In this document: positions 43,242 through 52,624 of the stretch, one piece after another
Layout of the letters: each line of letters begins with the position of its first letter
How positions within the stretch are numbered: the stretch's first letter is position 1
NCBI GenBank assembly: GCA_910577515.1
Contig: CAJTLW010000010.1
Coordinates: forward strand, 21,495 to 85,494
DNA from: an uncultured Vampirovibrio sp.
GTDB taxonomy: Bacteria; Cyanobacteriota; Vampirovibrionia; Gastranaerophilales; Gastranaerophilaceae
DNA length: 64,000 nt
Direction: 5' to 3'
Notes under the pieces: model-generated
The model's database searches: none
Seen by the model: only the letters and a program-made list of their open reading frames with translations
Told to the model about the DNA's origin: nothing
Translations under genes and position numbers: made by a program

Positions 43242-43937
43242 TTACCAACCCCTTGAAGCACCGCCTCCGCCAAAACCGCCTCCGCCGCCAAACCTTATAC
43301 CAGAGCTTCCGCCGCCTCTAAAGCCACCGGGAAGGCCAAAAAATATAAAACCACCCGGGCCTCCCATAAATAAAAGAAGCAACAATATTATTATGAATAA
43401 AATATCGGAATTATCTTCTCTTTCAGGAGGGACAGGCTTATCAAAAGAAAGTTTTACACCATAGCTTTCTGCTATTTCAGATGCAAGCACAAGTGTTCCC
43501 TTAATAATCCCTTCTTCATAATTTTCTTCTTTGAAATAAGGAATCATATATTCATCTAAAATTCTGCCTGCTTTTGAATCATTGAGCGCTCCTTCAAGCC
43601 CGTAACCAATTTCAATTCTTGCTTTTCTATCGTTTGGAACAACAAGGATTAAAGCGCCGTTATTTAATTTTTTATCCCCCAATTTATTTTCTCTTGCTAT
43701 TTTAAGCGATACATCTTCTATTACTTCCCCCTGCAAGGTTTTTAGAGTAACAACAGCAACATCGGCTTTTGTTTTGGTTTGCAATTCATACAATACTTGG
43801 TTTAGGGCAATTTCATTTTCAGGGCTTATAACGTTAGCTTCATCCAGAATAAAACCGTTAAAATTTAGTGCTTCAAAACAAAAAGCCTGAATTGAAGCAA
43901 GAAAAAGAAAAAAGAAAGTAAGCAAGCATTTTTTCAT
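43242..43937 (-). CDS. TPM-domain protein (YgcG-like)
   Basis: The 231-residue protein has a signal peptide, then a TPM domain with the segment K-A-R-I-E-I-G-Y-G-L-E-G-A-L-N-D-S-K-A-G and the block T-K-A-D-V-A-V-V-T-L. A membrane segment (I-L-F-I-I-I-L-L-L-L-L-F) and a Gly-rich cytoplasmic-side tail G-G-G-G-G-F-G-G-G-G-A-S-R-G-W follow. This build is the YgcG/TPM type paired with LemA. It lies directly upstream of lemA. No clear ribosome site is seen. Confidence 0.9.
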   Translation of the reverse strand: MKKCLLTFFFLFLASIQAFCFEALNFNGFILDEANVISPENEIALNQVLYELQTKTKADVAVVTLKTLQGEVIEDVSLKIARENKLGDKKLNNGALILVVPNDRKARIEIGYGLEGALNDSKAGRILDEYMIPYFKEENYEEGIIKGTLVLASEIAESYGVKLSFDKPVPPEREDNSDILFIIILLLLLFMGGPGGFIFFGLPGGFRGGGSSGIRFGGGGGFGGGGASRGW

Positions 43938-44019
43938 TATGAATTTAATAATTTAACAGTGGTTATAAAAATTCAATTGCTCGCTTGACTTTAGCTGTAT
44001 AAATCTATACGATTATCTT

Positions 44020-45720
44020 ATGAAAGAGATTTTTGTAGTTTCACCTATAAAGCATCCTGAGGATATTTTAAATTTTACAAAAAAGGTTAAATGCAGGCAG
44101 TTTTATGTTTATCATCATCGTTTTATGAAGCATATTACAGGCACCTTAAAAAGTACGCCCGGCTCTAAAGGAACTTTTGAATATATTAATGAATACATTA
44201 ATGCTGCAAAAAAAACAGGCTCGAAGATTTATGTAAATTTTAAACATACAATCACAGAAGAAGATGTTAACGTTACAAAAAAATTCATAGAATTTTTAAC
44301 CACAACAGAAATTGACGGAATTTTTGTAAATTCTTACGGAATTTTAGAAATTATAAAAACGATGGATTTACCTTTCAGGGTAATAATAGATTCTTATTTT
44401 GATATCCATAACCTTTCAGGCGTTGAATTTATGGAGATGTTTCATAAAATTGACGGGCTTATTATAACGGAAGAAGTTTATTTAAAAAACATTGAAAAAA
44501 TAAGCAAATATGCAAAAATTCCTTTGTCTGTGGATTCGGATAATTTGCCTTATTTTGCAGAAGACCTTATAAAATCAAAGGCAATAAGCGCCGTTGTTAT
44601 TAAAGGAAAGTTTAATTCAAGTGATGAAATTTTGGATGGAATTAAGCTTATAGAAAAGATTTTAGACAAACCAAAAATGTTTAAGGAACAAAAACTGCCT
44701 TTTAAACATGTAAGAAAAAGTTTTTACAAAACAAGCCATTTTTCGGGTGAAATCCTCTCTGCTACGGGAGAAGATTTTAAATTTGCAAACTATATTCAAA
44801 AATATGACTGGAAATTAAAAGGTAAAAGGCTTGATAAAGATTTTAACTATTCAAAACTTGAATTGCCAAAATTAAATTTAAGATTATCCAGTCTGGAACA
44901 ATTCAGAGAACTTCGAAAATTCATAAAAACAACAGGTTTTAACCCAGTTTCATCAATTGAATATGGCGAAGTTGCTTGTACTGTAGATTTATCAAAATAT
45001 CCTTTTGAAAAATTGATAAACAAAGCAAGAAAGTTTTGTGCTGAATTTGGTATGAATTTAAACATTTCAACACCAAGAATTCTTATCGAAAGAGATTTTG
45101 AGAGGGTTTATGAAACAGTTAAAATGCTTTGCTATAAAGACCCGAAACCAAAAACTGTTGTGATAAACAATATCGGCTTTTTCTGGACGAAAATGAATGA
45201 CCCCGAATTTCAATCAACCCCTGTTGAAATAGGCAGCGGAATAAATCTTTTAAACAGTTATTCAATTAAATGTTTATCAAACCTGCATCCTATTGATGCA
45301 CTTGATTTTTCAGCATTAGGAGATGAAGAAAATATCATAAAATGCATTAAAAAAAGCAAAAAAATTATCCGAAACAAAAAAATTCAGATAGCAGGCGGGA
45401 AAAGGGTGGAAAGCCTCGGTTTATGCCCTCTAAATTGCAACTCTGCAATAGTTTCAAGGCTTACATGTTCTGCTCCGTGTCATCGCGGGCATTGGTCAGT
45501 TAAAGACCCATCTTTAAACAAAATTTTACCCTTTGTTGTGGATGGTTTTTGCAAAATGCACATGTTTGAATCTGAAGTTGAACAAAATTTTGACAAAATT
45601 CCATACTATGAAGAAGTCGGAATTAACGAATTTGTGATTGATTTTCTTGCAATTCGCCCAACATTGCTTCCAAAACTTTTAAATAATTTCTTATATGCTG
45701 TTTCAAATTTCAAAGCTTAA
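44020..45720 (+). CDS. Peptidase U32-like protein
   Basis: The 566-residue protein has a TIM-barrel-like first part (E-I-D-G-I-F-V-N-S-Y-G, I-D-G-L-I-I-T-E-E-V-Y) and a C-terminal region with a cysteine set, C-P-L-N-C-N-S, then L-T-C-S-A-P-C-H-R-G. Peptidase U32 and TrhP/RlhA-type proteins have a similar barrel with four conserved cysteines for an Fe-S cluster and modify RNA with prephenate. The match is weak and the protein is longer than usual. TACGAT ends 6 nt before the ATG and no ribosome site is present. It is convergent with kdsA, sharing 4 bp. Confidence 0.5.
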   Translation: MKEIFVVSPIKHPEDILNFTKKVKCRQFYVYHHRFMKHITGTLKSTPGSKGTFEYINEYINAAKKTGSKIYVNFKHTITEEDVNVTKKFIEFLTTTEIDGIFVNSYGILEIIKTMDLPFRVIIDSYFDIHNLSGVEFMEMFHKIDGLIITEEVYLKNIEKISKYAKIPLSVDSDNLPYFAEDLIKSKAISAVVIKGKFNSSDEILDGIKLIEKILDKPKMFKEQKLPFKHVRKSFYKTSHFSGEILSATGEDFKFANYIQKYDWKLKGKRLDKDFNYSKLELPKLNLRLSSLEQFRELRKFIKTTGFNPVSSIEYGEVACTVDLSKYPFEKLINKARKFCAEFGMNLNISTPRILIERDFERVYETVKMLCYKDPKPKTVVINNIGFFWTKMNDPEFQSTPVEIGSGINLLNSYSIKCLSNLHPIDALDFSALGDEENIIKCIKKSKKIIRNKKIQIAGGKRVESLGLCPLNCNSAIVSRLTCSAPCHRGHWSVKDPSLNKILPFVVDGFCKMHMFESEVEQNFDKIPYYEEVGINEFVIDFLAIRPTLLPKLLNNFLYAVSNFKA

Positions 45721-46529
45721 TTTACAACCTTAAAAATTTTATTTAAAAGTTCAAATAACTCATAAGCTTCGTTTAAAGGTATCATATTAGCGCCATCACA
45801 AAGTGCTTTATCAGGTTCCGGGTGAATTTCAAAGAATAAACATTTTGCCCCTGCTGCAATAGCTGATTTTGCAAGCAAAGGTGCAAATTGTCTTTCACCG
45901 CCCGATGAATCTCCTGCACCGCCTGGCAACTGCACAGAGTGCGTTGCATCAAATACAACCGGATACCCCATATCCTGAATGATTTTTATGCTTCTCATAT
46001 CAGAAACAAGGTTATTATAGCCAAATGTTGTACCACGCTCTGTTATTAAGATTTTATCGTTGCCGGAATCTATCACTTTTTGCGCTATAGATTTCATTTG
46101 AGAAGGGGCTAAAAACTGCCCTTTTTTAATGTTAACAATTTTTCCTGTTTTTGCAGCCGCCACAAGCAAATCTGTCTGACGGCATAAAAACGCCGGAATT
46201 TGAAGCACATCCGCCACTTCTGCTGCGGGTTTTGCTTCTTCTTCTTTATGAATATCAGTTACAATTGGCAGGCCAAATTCCTTTTTTACTGCCTCTAAAA
46301 TCTTAAGCCCCTCGTCTATCCCAGGGCCTCTAAATGATTTTATTGAAGAACGGTTTGCCTTGTCGTAAGAGGCTTTAAATACGTAATTTATGCCGAGTTT
46401 TTCGCAATCTTTTTTTAATTGTTCGGCTGTTTTAAGCACAATATCTTTTGATTCTATTGCGCAAGGCCCTGCAAAAATTGTTAGCCTGTCTTTTCCTATT
46501 TCAAAATTATTAAGTATTATGGTTTTCAT
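45717..46529 (-). CDS. kdsA: 3-deoxy-8-phosphooctulonate synthase
   Basis: KdsA condenses phosphoenolpyruvate with arabinose 5-phosphate to make KDO-8-phosphate for lipid A-core sugars. The 270-residue protein shows F-A-G-P-C-A-I-E-S, F-K-A-S-Y-D-K-A-N-R-S-S and I-V-T-D-I-H-K-E. It also has D-V-L-Q-I-P-A-F-L-C-R-Q-T-D-L and D-A-T-H-S-V-Q-L-P-G-G. The metal-binding Cys in G-P-C suggests the metal-dependent class. It is evidence for an LPS-type outer membrane. Confidence 0.95.
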   Translation of the reverse strand: MKTIILNNFEIGKDRLTIFAGPCAIESKDIVLKTAEQLKKDCEKLGINYVFKASYDKANRSSIKSFRGPGIDEGLKILEAVKKEFGLPIVTDIHKEEEAKPAAEVADVLQIPAFLCRQTDLLVAAAKTGKIVNIKKGQFLAPSQMKSIAQKVIDSGNDKILITERGTTFGYNNLVSDMRSIKIIQDMGYPVVFDATHSVQLPGGAGDSSGGERQFAPLLAKSAIAAGAKCLFFEIHPEPDKALCDGANMIPLNEAYELFELLNKIFKVVN

Positions 46530-46608
46530 AGAATTTATTATATAATGAATTACAATTAAAGTATAGCGAAATTGTTTACACCGGTTTATAAGAGGAGAGA
46601 TTTATAAA

Positions 46609-47667
46609 ATGGCAGCAGAAACCAAAACAAAGGCTGAAAAGGAAGTAAAAGAAACAAAAGAAGAAGCAGCTATAAGAGAAGGGAAAGATAAAGCCCTTAA
46701 GATGGCTCTTGATAAGATTGAGAAAGATTTTGGAAAAGGCTCCATTATGCGCCTTGGCGATAAATCATCAGTAAATGTGGACTGTATCCCGACAGGGGCT
46801 TTAGCATTAGACATAGCGCTCGGGGTTGGCGGAGTACCAAGAGGAAGAGTTATAGAAATTTACGGCCCTGAATCAAGCGGTAAAACAACACTTGCTCAGC
46901 ATATTGTAGCAGAAGCACAAAAAAAAGGCGGTATTGCAGCATTTGTAGATGCTGAACATGCGCTTGATCCTGAATATGCAAAAAATTTAGGCGTGAATGT
47001 TGATGAACTTTTAATTTCCCAACCGGATACAGGCGAACAGGCGCTTGAAATTGCAGAAGAACTTGTGCGCTCTGGTGCAATTGACGTTATTGTTATAGAC
47101 TCTGTTGCAGCCCTTGTACCGAAGGCTGAAATTGAAAAAGCTATGGATGAACAGCAAATGGGGCTTCAGGCAAGGCTTATGTCAAAAGCTTTAAGAAAAT
47201 TAACCGGTATTGTGGGCAAAACTAATACTACAGTTATTTTTATTAACCAGTTAAGACAAAAAATCGGTGTAATGTACGGAAACCCTGAAACAACAACCGG
47301 TGGTAACGCGCTTAAATATTATGCATCCGTTCGTTTAGATATTCGTCGTTTTGATTCTGTTAAAAATAAAGAAGGTGAAGATATCGGAAACAGGGTACGC
47401 GTTAAAGTGGTTAAAAACAAAGTAGCACCTCCGTTTAGAACAGCAGAATTTGATATTGTTTATGGTAAAGGCATCTGCGCTTTAGGAAACGTTCTGGATG
47501 TTGCAGTTAATATGGAAATCGTTAAAAAAGCGGGTGCATGGTTTAGCTATAACGAAGAAAAACTCGGACAGGGACGCGATAAATCTAAAGAATTTTTGGA
47601 TGAACACCCTGAAATTCTAAAAGAAATCGAACAAAAAGTAAGAGAAAAACTTGCAAGCAAAGAATAA
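46609..47667 (+). CDS. recA: Recombinase A
   Basis: The 352-residue protein has a Lys/Glu-rich 20-residue N-terminal extension, then the RecA core. It contains Walker A G-P-E-S-S-G-K-T-T, the D-S-V-A-A-L-V-P loop and the family signature A-L-R-K-L-T-G-I-V-G-K-T-N-T. Loop 2 (G-N-P-E-T-T-T-G-G-N-A-L-K-Y-Y) is intact. GAGGAGAG precedes the ATG. No SOS box is recognisable upstream. galE follows 15 bp later, so recA, galE and rfbA may be cotranscribed. Confidence 0.98.
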   Translation: MAAETKTKAEKEVKETKEEAAIREGKDKALKMALDKIEKDFGKGSIMRLGDKSSVNVDCIPTGALALDIALGVGGVPRGRVIEIYGPESSGKTTLAQHIVAEAQKKGGIAAFVDAEHALDPEYAKNLGVNVDELLISQPDTGEQALEIAEELVRSGAIDVIVIDSVAALVPKAEIEKAMDEQQMGLQARLMSKALRKLTGIVGKTNTTVIFINQLRQKIGVMYGNPETTTGGNALKYYASVRLDIRRFDSVKNKEGEDIGNRVRVKVVKNKVAPPFRTAEFDIVYGKGICALGNVLDVAVNMEIVKKAGAWFSYNEEKLGQGRDKSKEFLDEHPEILKEIEQKVREKLASKE

Positions 47668-47682
47668 CAGGAATTATTTAAT

Positions 47683-48744
47683 ATGATACTTATTACAGGC
47701 GGGGCGGGGTATATAGGCTCACATTGTGCGATTGATTTTATAAAATCAGGTTATGATGTTGTGATTTTGGATAATCTTTCAGTCGGGCATATTGAAATCA
47801 TAGAAAGATTAAAAGATTTTGCAAAAAATCATAATGAAGAACAAAAGGGAAGCCTTGTTGATTTTATAAATGCAGATATCAACGACACCTATGCCCTGAA
47901 TGTGCTTTTTAATACATACAAAATAGATGCCGTTATTCATTTTGCAGCAGACGCGCTTGTGAATGAAAGTGTTATAAATCCGAGAAAATATTATGAAAAT
48001 AACGTAATTGGTTCAATTAATCTTTTAAATTCGATGATTGATAATAACGTTAAAAAAATAGTATTTTCATCTACCTGTGCTACATACGGGGAGCCTGAAT
48101 ATGTTCCAATTGATGAAAAACATGTTCAAAAACCCGTAAACCCTTATGGAAACACAAAACTTGCAATGGAATTTGCAATAAAAGATTATGCTAAAGCTTA
48201 CGGTTTAAAATATACGATTTTTAGATATTTTAACGTTATAGGAGCAGATAGCGAGGGTGTGACAGGCGAATGGCACAATATTGAAACACATCTTGTACCA
48301 AATATTTTAAAAGCTGATGAAAACAAAGTGTTTAAGCTTTTTGGAGATAATTATGAAACAAAAGACGGCACCTGCATCCGCGATTATATAGATGTTTGTG
48401 ATTTAGCAAGGGCGCACACTCTGGCGTATGAATATTTAAAAGAGAACACAAGCACAATAATAAACCTTGGCACAGGAGAGGGCCAGAGCGTTAAAGAAAT
48501 ATTTTCTGCAGTTGAAAAGACTCTTGATACAAAAATTCCGCTTGAAGTTTGCGAAAGACGCGAAGGCGACCCTGCAAAATTAATAGCAAAACCTATGCTT
48601 GCAAAAGAGGTGCTTGGTTGGGAAGCAAATACTCCGCTTGAAAAATCCGTTAAAAACGCAAAAGAATGGGAAAAAACTTTAAAAACTTTGCAAAATAATA
48701 AAAAGCCTGTTCAAAATACTAAAAATTGGGGGGCGCTTATATGA
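47683..48744 (+). CDS. galE: UDP-glucose 4-epimerase
   Basis: GalE interconverts UDP-glucose and UDP-galactose. The 353-residue protein starts with the NAD-binding G-G-A-G-Y-I-G-S-H. It has the catalytic S-S-T-C-A-T-Y-G, Y-G-N-T-K (Tyr/Lys pair), F-R-Y-F-N-V-I-G-A and R-D-Y-I-D-V-C-D-L. The end overlaps rfbA by 4 bp (ATGA). Together they make precursors for surface sugars. Confidence 0.95.
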   Translation: MILITGGAGYIGSHCAIDFIKSGYDVVILDNLSVGHIEIIERLKDFAKNHNEEQKGSLVDFINADINDTYALNVLFNTYKIDAVIHFAADALVNESVINPRKYYENNVIGSINLLNSMIDNNVKKIVFSSTCATYGEPEYVPIDEKHVQKPVNPYGNTKLAMEFAIKDYAKAYGLKYTIFRYFNVIGADSEGVTGEWHNIETHLVPNILKADENKVFKLFGDNYETKDGTCIRDYIDVCDLARAHTLAYEYLKENTSTIINLGTGEGQSVKEIFSAVEKTLDTKIPLEVCERREGDPAKLIAKPMLAKEVLGWEANTPLEKSVKNAKEWEKTLKTLQNNKKPVQNTKNWGALI

Positions 48745-49625
48745 AAGGAATAATTCTTGCCGGAGGTGCCGGAAGCAGGTTATACCCTGCAAGCCTTCCT
48801 ATTTCAAAAATTTTACTTCCAGTATATGACAAACCTATGGTTTATTATCCTATTACAACCCTTATGCTTGCAGGGATTAAGGATATTTTAATAATTTCAA
48901 ACCCAAACGATCTCGGGAACTTTCAAAAAGTTTTAGGGGACGGCTCAGAGCTTGGCATAAAGTTTTCTTACGCTGTTCAAACAGAAACAAGAGGTATAGC
49001 GGACAGCTTTTTAATTGCAGAAGATTTTATTCAAAATTCACCTGTGGCGCTAATTTTAGGGGATAATATTTTCCACGGGTTCGGATTTTCATCTATGTTG
49101 AAAGCAGTTGGTCAAAAAACCACAGGAGCCACTGTTTTCGGGTATCAGGTAAACGATCCGCAAAGGTTTGGTGTAGTTGAATTTGATAAAGACAATAAAG
49201 CCGTTTCTATTGAAGAAAAACCGGAGTATCCAAAGTCAAATTTTGCTGTAACCGGGTTATACTTCTATGATAAGCATGTTGTAGAATTTGCAAAAACTCT
49301 AAAGCCCTCTGCACGCGGTGAATTAGAGATTACAGATTTAAACAATATTTACCTTCAACATCAAGCACTTGATGTGGAAATTTTGGGCAGAGGCTTTGCA
49401 TGGCTTGATACTGGAACATTTGAAAGTTTATTACAGGCAAGCAATTTTGTTCAATCAATGGAAATCAATACAGGGATGAAGATTGCCTGTATTGAAGAAG
49501 TAGCATACAGAATGGGCTATATTGACTCTTCACAGCTTTTAAAATTAAGTAAGAAATATAAAAATAATGGATATGGCGCTTATATAAGAAAAATAGTTGA
49601 ACAAACAAGCCCTGTAAAAGTATAA
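48741..49625 (+). CDS. rfbA: Glucose-1-phosphate thymidylyltransferase
   Basis: RmlA/RfbA makes dTDP-glucose, the first step of dTDP-rhamnose synthesis. The start at 48741 (ATGA overlap with galE) matches the family N-terminus M-K-G-I-I-L-A-G-G-A-G-S-R-L-Y-P. The family blocks K-P-M-V-Y-Y-P, L-G-D-N-I-F-H-G, F-G-Y-Q-V-N-D-P, E-E-K-P and A-W-L-D-T-G-T-F are all present. The later pathway genes (rmlB, rmlC, rmlD) are not in the window. dTDP made by a Tmk-type kinase would, after phosphorylation, feed it. Confidence 0.94.
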   Translation: MKGIILAGGAGSRLYPASLPISKILLPVYDKPMVYYPITTLMLAGIKDILIISNPNDLGNFQKVLGDGSELGIKFSYAVQTETRGIADSFLIAEDFIQNSPVALILGDNIFHGFGFSSMLKAVGQKTTGATVFGYQVNDPQRFGVVEFDKDNKAVSIEEKPEYPKSNFAVTGLYFYDKHVVEFAKTLKPSARGELEITDLNNIYLQHQALDVEILGRGFAWLDTGTFESLLQASNFVQSMEINTGMKIACIEEVAYRMGYIDSSQLLKLSKKYKNNGYGAYIRKIVEQTSPVKV

Positions 49626-49653
49626 GAAATTAAAAGTAAATACGGGAGAAAAT

Positions 49654-50835
49654 GTGGATAAATTAAGATTAAACACTGATTTTATCGGTTTTGAAGGCAT
49701 TATAGGCAGACGCGATTATTTTATAAATATTTTGTATACGGCTATGATAAGCACTCTTGCTACAATTCCTGTAACATGGTCTTTGTTGTCAAATATGGAA
49801 ACGGCAAAAGATGCTTTTAATTTTGGCAAGCTTTTTTCAGGCATGCCTGTTTTATTGAAAATCTGGTATATTTTAATTTTAATTTTTTGTTTATTTGTTT
49901 TTATCTCAAATATTATAAGACGTTTAAATGATATAAACGGCAAAATAAATACAAGCGCAAATATAGCAGTTTCAGTTCTTTTTATTATAAATTCATTTGC
50001 AATGTTTCTTCCGCCTCCTTTTATGTATATATTTGCATTAATAAGCTTTGCTGCGGGGTTATTCCTGCTTTTTAAAAAAGGAGCAATAACCGGAAAATAT
50101 CCTTATGATTTTACAAAGGTCTTTAACTGGGGCGCATTTTTTGGAACATGGATATGGGGGCTTTTTAATAAGTCTTATAAAACTCTCTGGATGCTTCTTT
50201 TGGGTCTAACCCCTGCTGCAGGGTTATATTTTGCAATTATTTGCGGGCTTAAAGGAAATGAATGGGCATATAAAAACAAAAAATGGGAAAGTGATGAAAA
50301 ATTTAAGCATTCCCAAGATATACAAACTATTGTATTTGCTATACTAAAACTTATAATTTTACCCATCATATATTTATCAATCATTCTTACTCTTGTTTTC
50401 GCATTTATATTTGTTATTTCAAAAGAAACAAGTATTTCCCCTTCAAAAACCTCTCCTACGCTTGAAAAAATAGTAGATTTAGCTATAAAATACAATTCTT
50501 TATACTTTGAAACATATAAAATTGAAGAAAATGAAAACAAATTTTATATTCTTCCAAAAGATTGGGCAGGGTACTCTTTTAAAGAGAAAAAAGATATTTT
50601 TGATATGGCGGCAGGGGCTTCTGCTTTTGAAAGAAGGAAAAAGAATCCTAAAAAATCTTATTCTAAAAAAACAGAATTGCCAAGAACAAAAATATATAGT
50701 TCAAAAAATAATGAGCTTTTGGGCGAATTTTCTATTGATAATATTGAAAAATTACGTTCGAAAAATATAGATTTTAAAACTGTCTTGGATTCAATGCTAA
50801 CAGCATACAAATTTTACAAACCAACAGTTAAATAA
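49654..50835 (+). CDS. DUF805-like / DUF2628-like membrane protein, 393 aa
   Basis: A GTG start with GGGAG upstream is used. The N-terminal 130 residues look like DUF805 (F-E-G-I-I-G-R-R-D-Y-F-I-N, R-R-L-N-D-I-N). Next comes a domain with F-N-W-G-A-F-F-G-T-W-I-W-G-L-F-N-K-S-Y and G-L-K-G-N-E-W-A-Y-K-N-K-K-W, then a membrane helix and a Lys-rich soluble tail with few known features. The second domain is shared with the next gene, which appears to be a simpler relative. Both are likely inner-membrane proteins. No function is known. Confidence 0.75.
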   Translation: MDKLRLNTDFIGFEGIIGRRDYFINILYTAMISTLATIPVTWSLLSNMETAKDAFNFGKLFSGMPVLLKIWYILILIFCLFVFISNIIRRLNDINGKINTSANIAVSVLFIINSFAMFLPPPFMYIFALISFAAGLFLLFKKGAITGKYPYDFTKVFNWGAFFGTWIWGLFNKSYKTLWMLLLGLTPAAGLYFAIICGLKGNEWAYKNKKWESDEKFKHSQDIQTIVFAILKLIILPIIYLSIILTLVFAFIFVISKETSISPSKTSPTLEKIVDLAIKYNSLYFETYKIEENENKFYILPKDWAGYSFKEKKDIFDMAAGASAFERRKKNPKKSYSKKTELPRTKIYSSKNNELLGEFSIDNIEKLRSKNIDFKTVLDSMLTAYKFYKPTVK

Positions 50836-50863
50836 TTTCTAAAAGAAAGAAGAGGAAAAAATT

Positions 50864-51274
50864 ATGGCAGATGAAGTACAAAATTTTGTAAACAATTCAG
50901 GCAAAGGTGCTAATGCACAAGTACCGGAAGCTATAGCTAAACAATTCAACTGGGGTGTATTTCTATTAAACTGGATTTGGGGTCTTGGAAATAACACTTA
51001 TATTACATTTGTTATTTTTGCAGTTTCTTTGCTTTCCTTTATTCCTCTAATCGGCTGGCTTGCACCTTTAGGATGCTCTATCTGGTTTGGGTTAAAAGGA
51101 AACGAATGGGCTTGGCAAAATAAAAAATGGGATAGCATTGAACATTTTGAAAATGTACAAAAAACATGGGCTAAAGCAGGAGTTGTTCTTTTAATTGTCG
51201 GCGCCGTTTTAGGTTTTATTCTCGGTATTTTTATTATTCTGGCAGCTGGAATTGCAGCAGGTATGGCAAAATAA
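50864..51274 (+). CDS. DUF2628-like small membrane protein
   Basis: The 136-residue protein has two or three membrane helices and the same landmark residues as the preceding gene: F-N-W-G-V-F-L-L-N-W-I-W-G-L and G-L-K-G-N-E-W-A-W-Q-N-K-K-W. That aromatic-Asn-Lys motif is conserved in DUF2628-type proteins. The C-terminus is Gly/Ala/Ile-rich. A GAAGAGG site lies before the ATG. The two genes are adjacent (28 bp apart) and probably duplicated by domain acquisition. Confidence 0.8.
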   Translation: MADEVQNFVNNSGKGANAQVPEAIAKQFNWGVFLLNWIWGLGNNTYITFVIFAVSLLSFIPLIGWLAPLGCSIWFGLKGNEWAWQNKKWDSIEHFENVQKTWAKAGVVLLIVGAVLGFILGIFIILAAGIAAGMAK

Positions 51275-51352
51275 AAAATTTTAAAAGTTTGTAGAATATT
51301 TGTATTTTTAATATAATATTTTCAAACGGACACTTTTAAAGGAGTATTTTCA

Positions 51353-52549
51353 ATGAAAAAATCAATTAAAGATTTAGGAGACATCAAAGGCAAAAAGGCA
51401 TTGGTGCGTGTTGATATCAACGTTCCTCTTGATGCTGATAAAAATGTTACCGATGATACCAGAATTCAGGCTATTATGCCTACTTTAAACTACCTTAAAG
51501 ACAAAGGCGCCAAAATTATCCTTATGGCTCACTTAGGCAGACCAAAAGGAGAAAAAAATCCTGAATTTACACTTGCACCTGTTGCAAAATATTTATCAAA
51601 AATTTTAGGCGAAGATGTTATGTTTATACCTGATGTTGCGGATGCTCCTAAAATGGTTGAAAACTTAAAAGAAGGACAGGTAGCACTTCTTGAAAACATC
51701 AGATACTACAAGGCAGAAGAAGCAAAAGATGACGATATGACTTTCGCAAATGAACTTGCTAAACTTGGTGATTTTTATGTAAATGACGCATTTGGCGCAG
51801 CACATAGAAATCATACATCTACTGCTAAGCTTGCACGTGTTTTAAAGCCTGCTGTATCAGGTCTTTTGATGGAAAAAGAATTAAGATGCTTATCTGAAGC
51901 ACTTGATAACCCGACAAGACCTTTCACAGCTGTTGTTGGCGGTGCTAAGGTTTCTTCTAAAATAGGTGTTTTAGAAAACTTAATTGATAAAGTAGATAAC
52001 CTTATTATTGGCGGCGGTATGGCTTATACTTTTGTTAAAGCAAACGGCGGCAAAATCGGAAATTCAATTTGCGAAGACGACCAGCTTGAAGTTGCAAAAG
52101 CTATTGAGAAAAAAGCAGCTGAAAAAGGCGTAAAACTTGTTATGGCAACAGATGTTCTTGTAACAGATGATTTTTCAGGAAACGGCACAAATAAATTTGT
52201 TAAAATCAATGAAATTCCTGACGGTTTTGAAGGGGTTGACGCTGGCGTTGATTCAAGAAAAGCGTTTGCAGATGTTTTAAAATCATCAAAAACAATTCTT
52301 ATGAACGGACCTGTTGGCGCATTTGAAAACCCGAAATTTGCAGAAGGCACAAAGGCAGTGCTTGCAGCTATAGTTGATGCTACTAAAAACGGTGCAACAA
52401 GTGTTATTGGCGGCGGTGATTCAGTTTCAGCAGCAAAGAAATTTGCAAAAGCTGAAGACTTCACACACGTTTCAACTGGCGGCGGCGCTTCTTTGGAATT
52501 CATCGAAGGCAAAGTTCTTCCGGGCGTTGCAGCGTTGGATGATAAGTAG
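51353..52549 (+). CDS. pgk: Phosphoglycerate kinase
   Basis: Pgk makes ATP from 1,3-bisphosphoglycerate in glycolysis. The 398-residue protein has R-V-D-I-N-V-P-L near the start, H-L-G-R-P-K-G, F-V-N-D-A-F-G-A-A-H-R and V-V-G-G-A-K-V-S-S-K. It ends with the nucleotide-binding G-G-G-D-S-V-S-A and S-T-G-G-G-A-S-L-E-F. An AAAGGAG site lies just before the ATG. It ends in a terminator that also carries the ribosome site of the next gene. Confidence 0.97.
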   Translation: MKKSIKDLGDIKGKKALVRVDINVPLDADKNVTDDTRIQAIMPTLNYLKDKGAKIILMAHLGRPKGEKNPEFTLAPVAKYLSKILGEDVMFIPDVADAPKMVENLKEGQVALLENIRYYKAEEAKDDDMTFANELAKLGDFYVNDAFGAAHRNHTSTAKLARVLKPAVSGLLMEKELRCLSEALDNPTRPFTAVVGGAKVSSKIGVLENLIDKVDNLIIGGGMAYTFVKANGGKIGNSICEDDQLEVAKAIEKKAAEKGVKLVMATDVLVTDDFSGNGTNKFVKINEIPDGFEGVDAGVDSRKAFADVLKSSKTILMNGPVGAFENPKFAEGTKAVLAAIVDATKNGATSVIGGGDSVSAAKKFAKAEDFTHVSTGGGASLEFIEGKVLPGVAALDDK

Positions 52550-52583
52550 AAAACACTAAATCCATCATTAACATTATTTAATA

Positions 52584-52624
52584 AACTCCCTAAAGTGTTA
52601 TAATATCGCTTTAGGGAGTTTTTT
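52584..52624 (+). terminator. pgk terminator overlapping a promoter and ribosome site
   Basis: AACTCCCTAAAG (52584-52595) pairs perfectly with CTTTAGGGAGTT (52609-52620), followed by TTTT. The loop contains TATAAT (52599-52604), and the descending arm contains AGGGAG, 8 nt before the ATG of the next gene at 52625. Confidence 0.85.

Noticed and set aside
43242..43937. N-F-N-G-F at the mature start of the TPM protein as another tag
   Set aside because: It follows a normal signal peptide, so it is in the mature part, and the leader is not polar. Treated as coincidence.
46540..46608. SOS box before recA
   Set aside because: I found no recognisable LexA operator (neither the GAAC-N4-GTTC nor the CTG-N10-CAG type).
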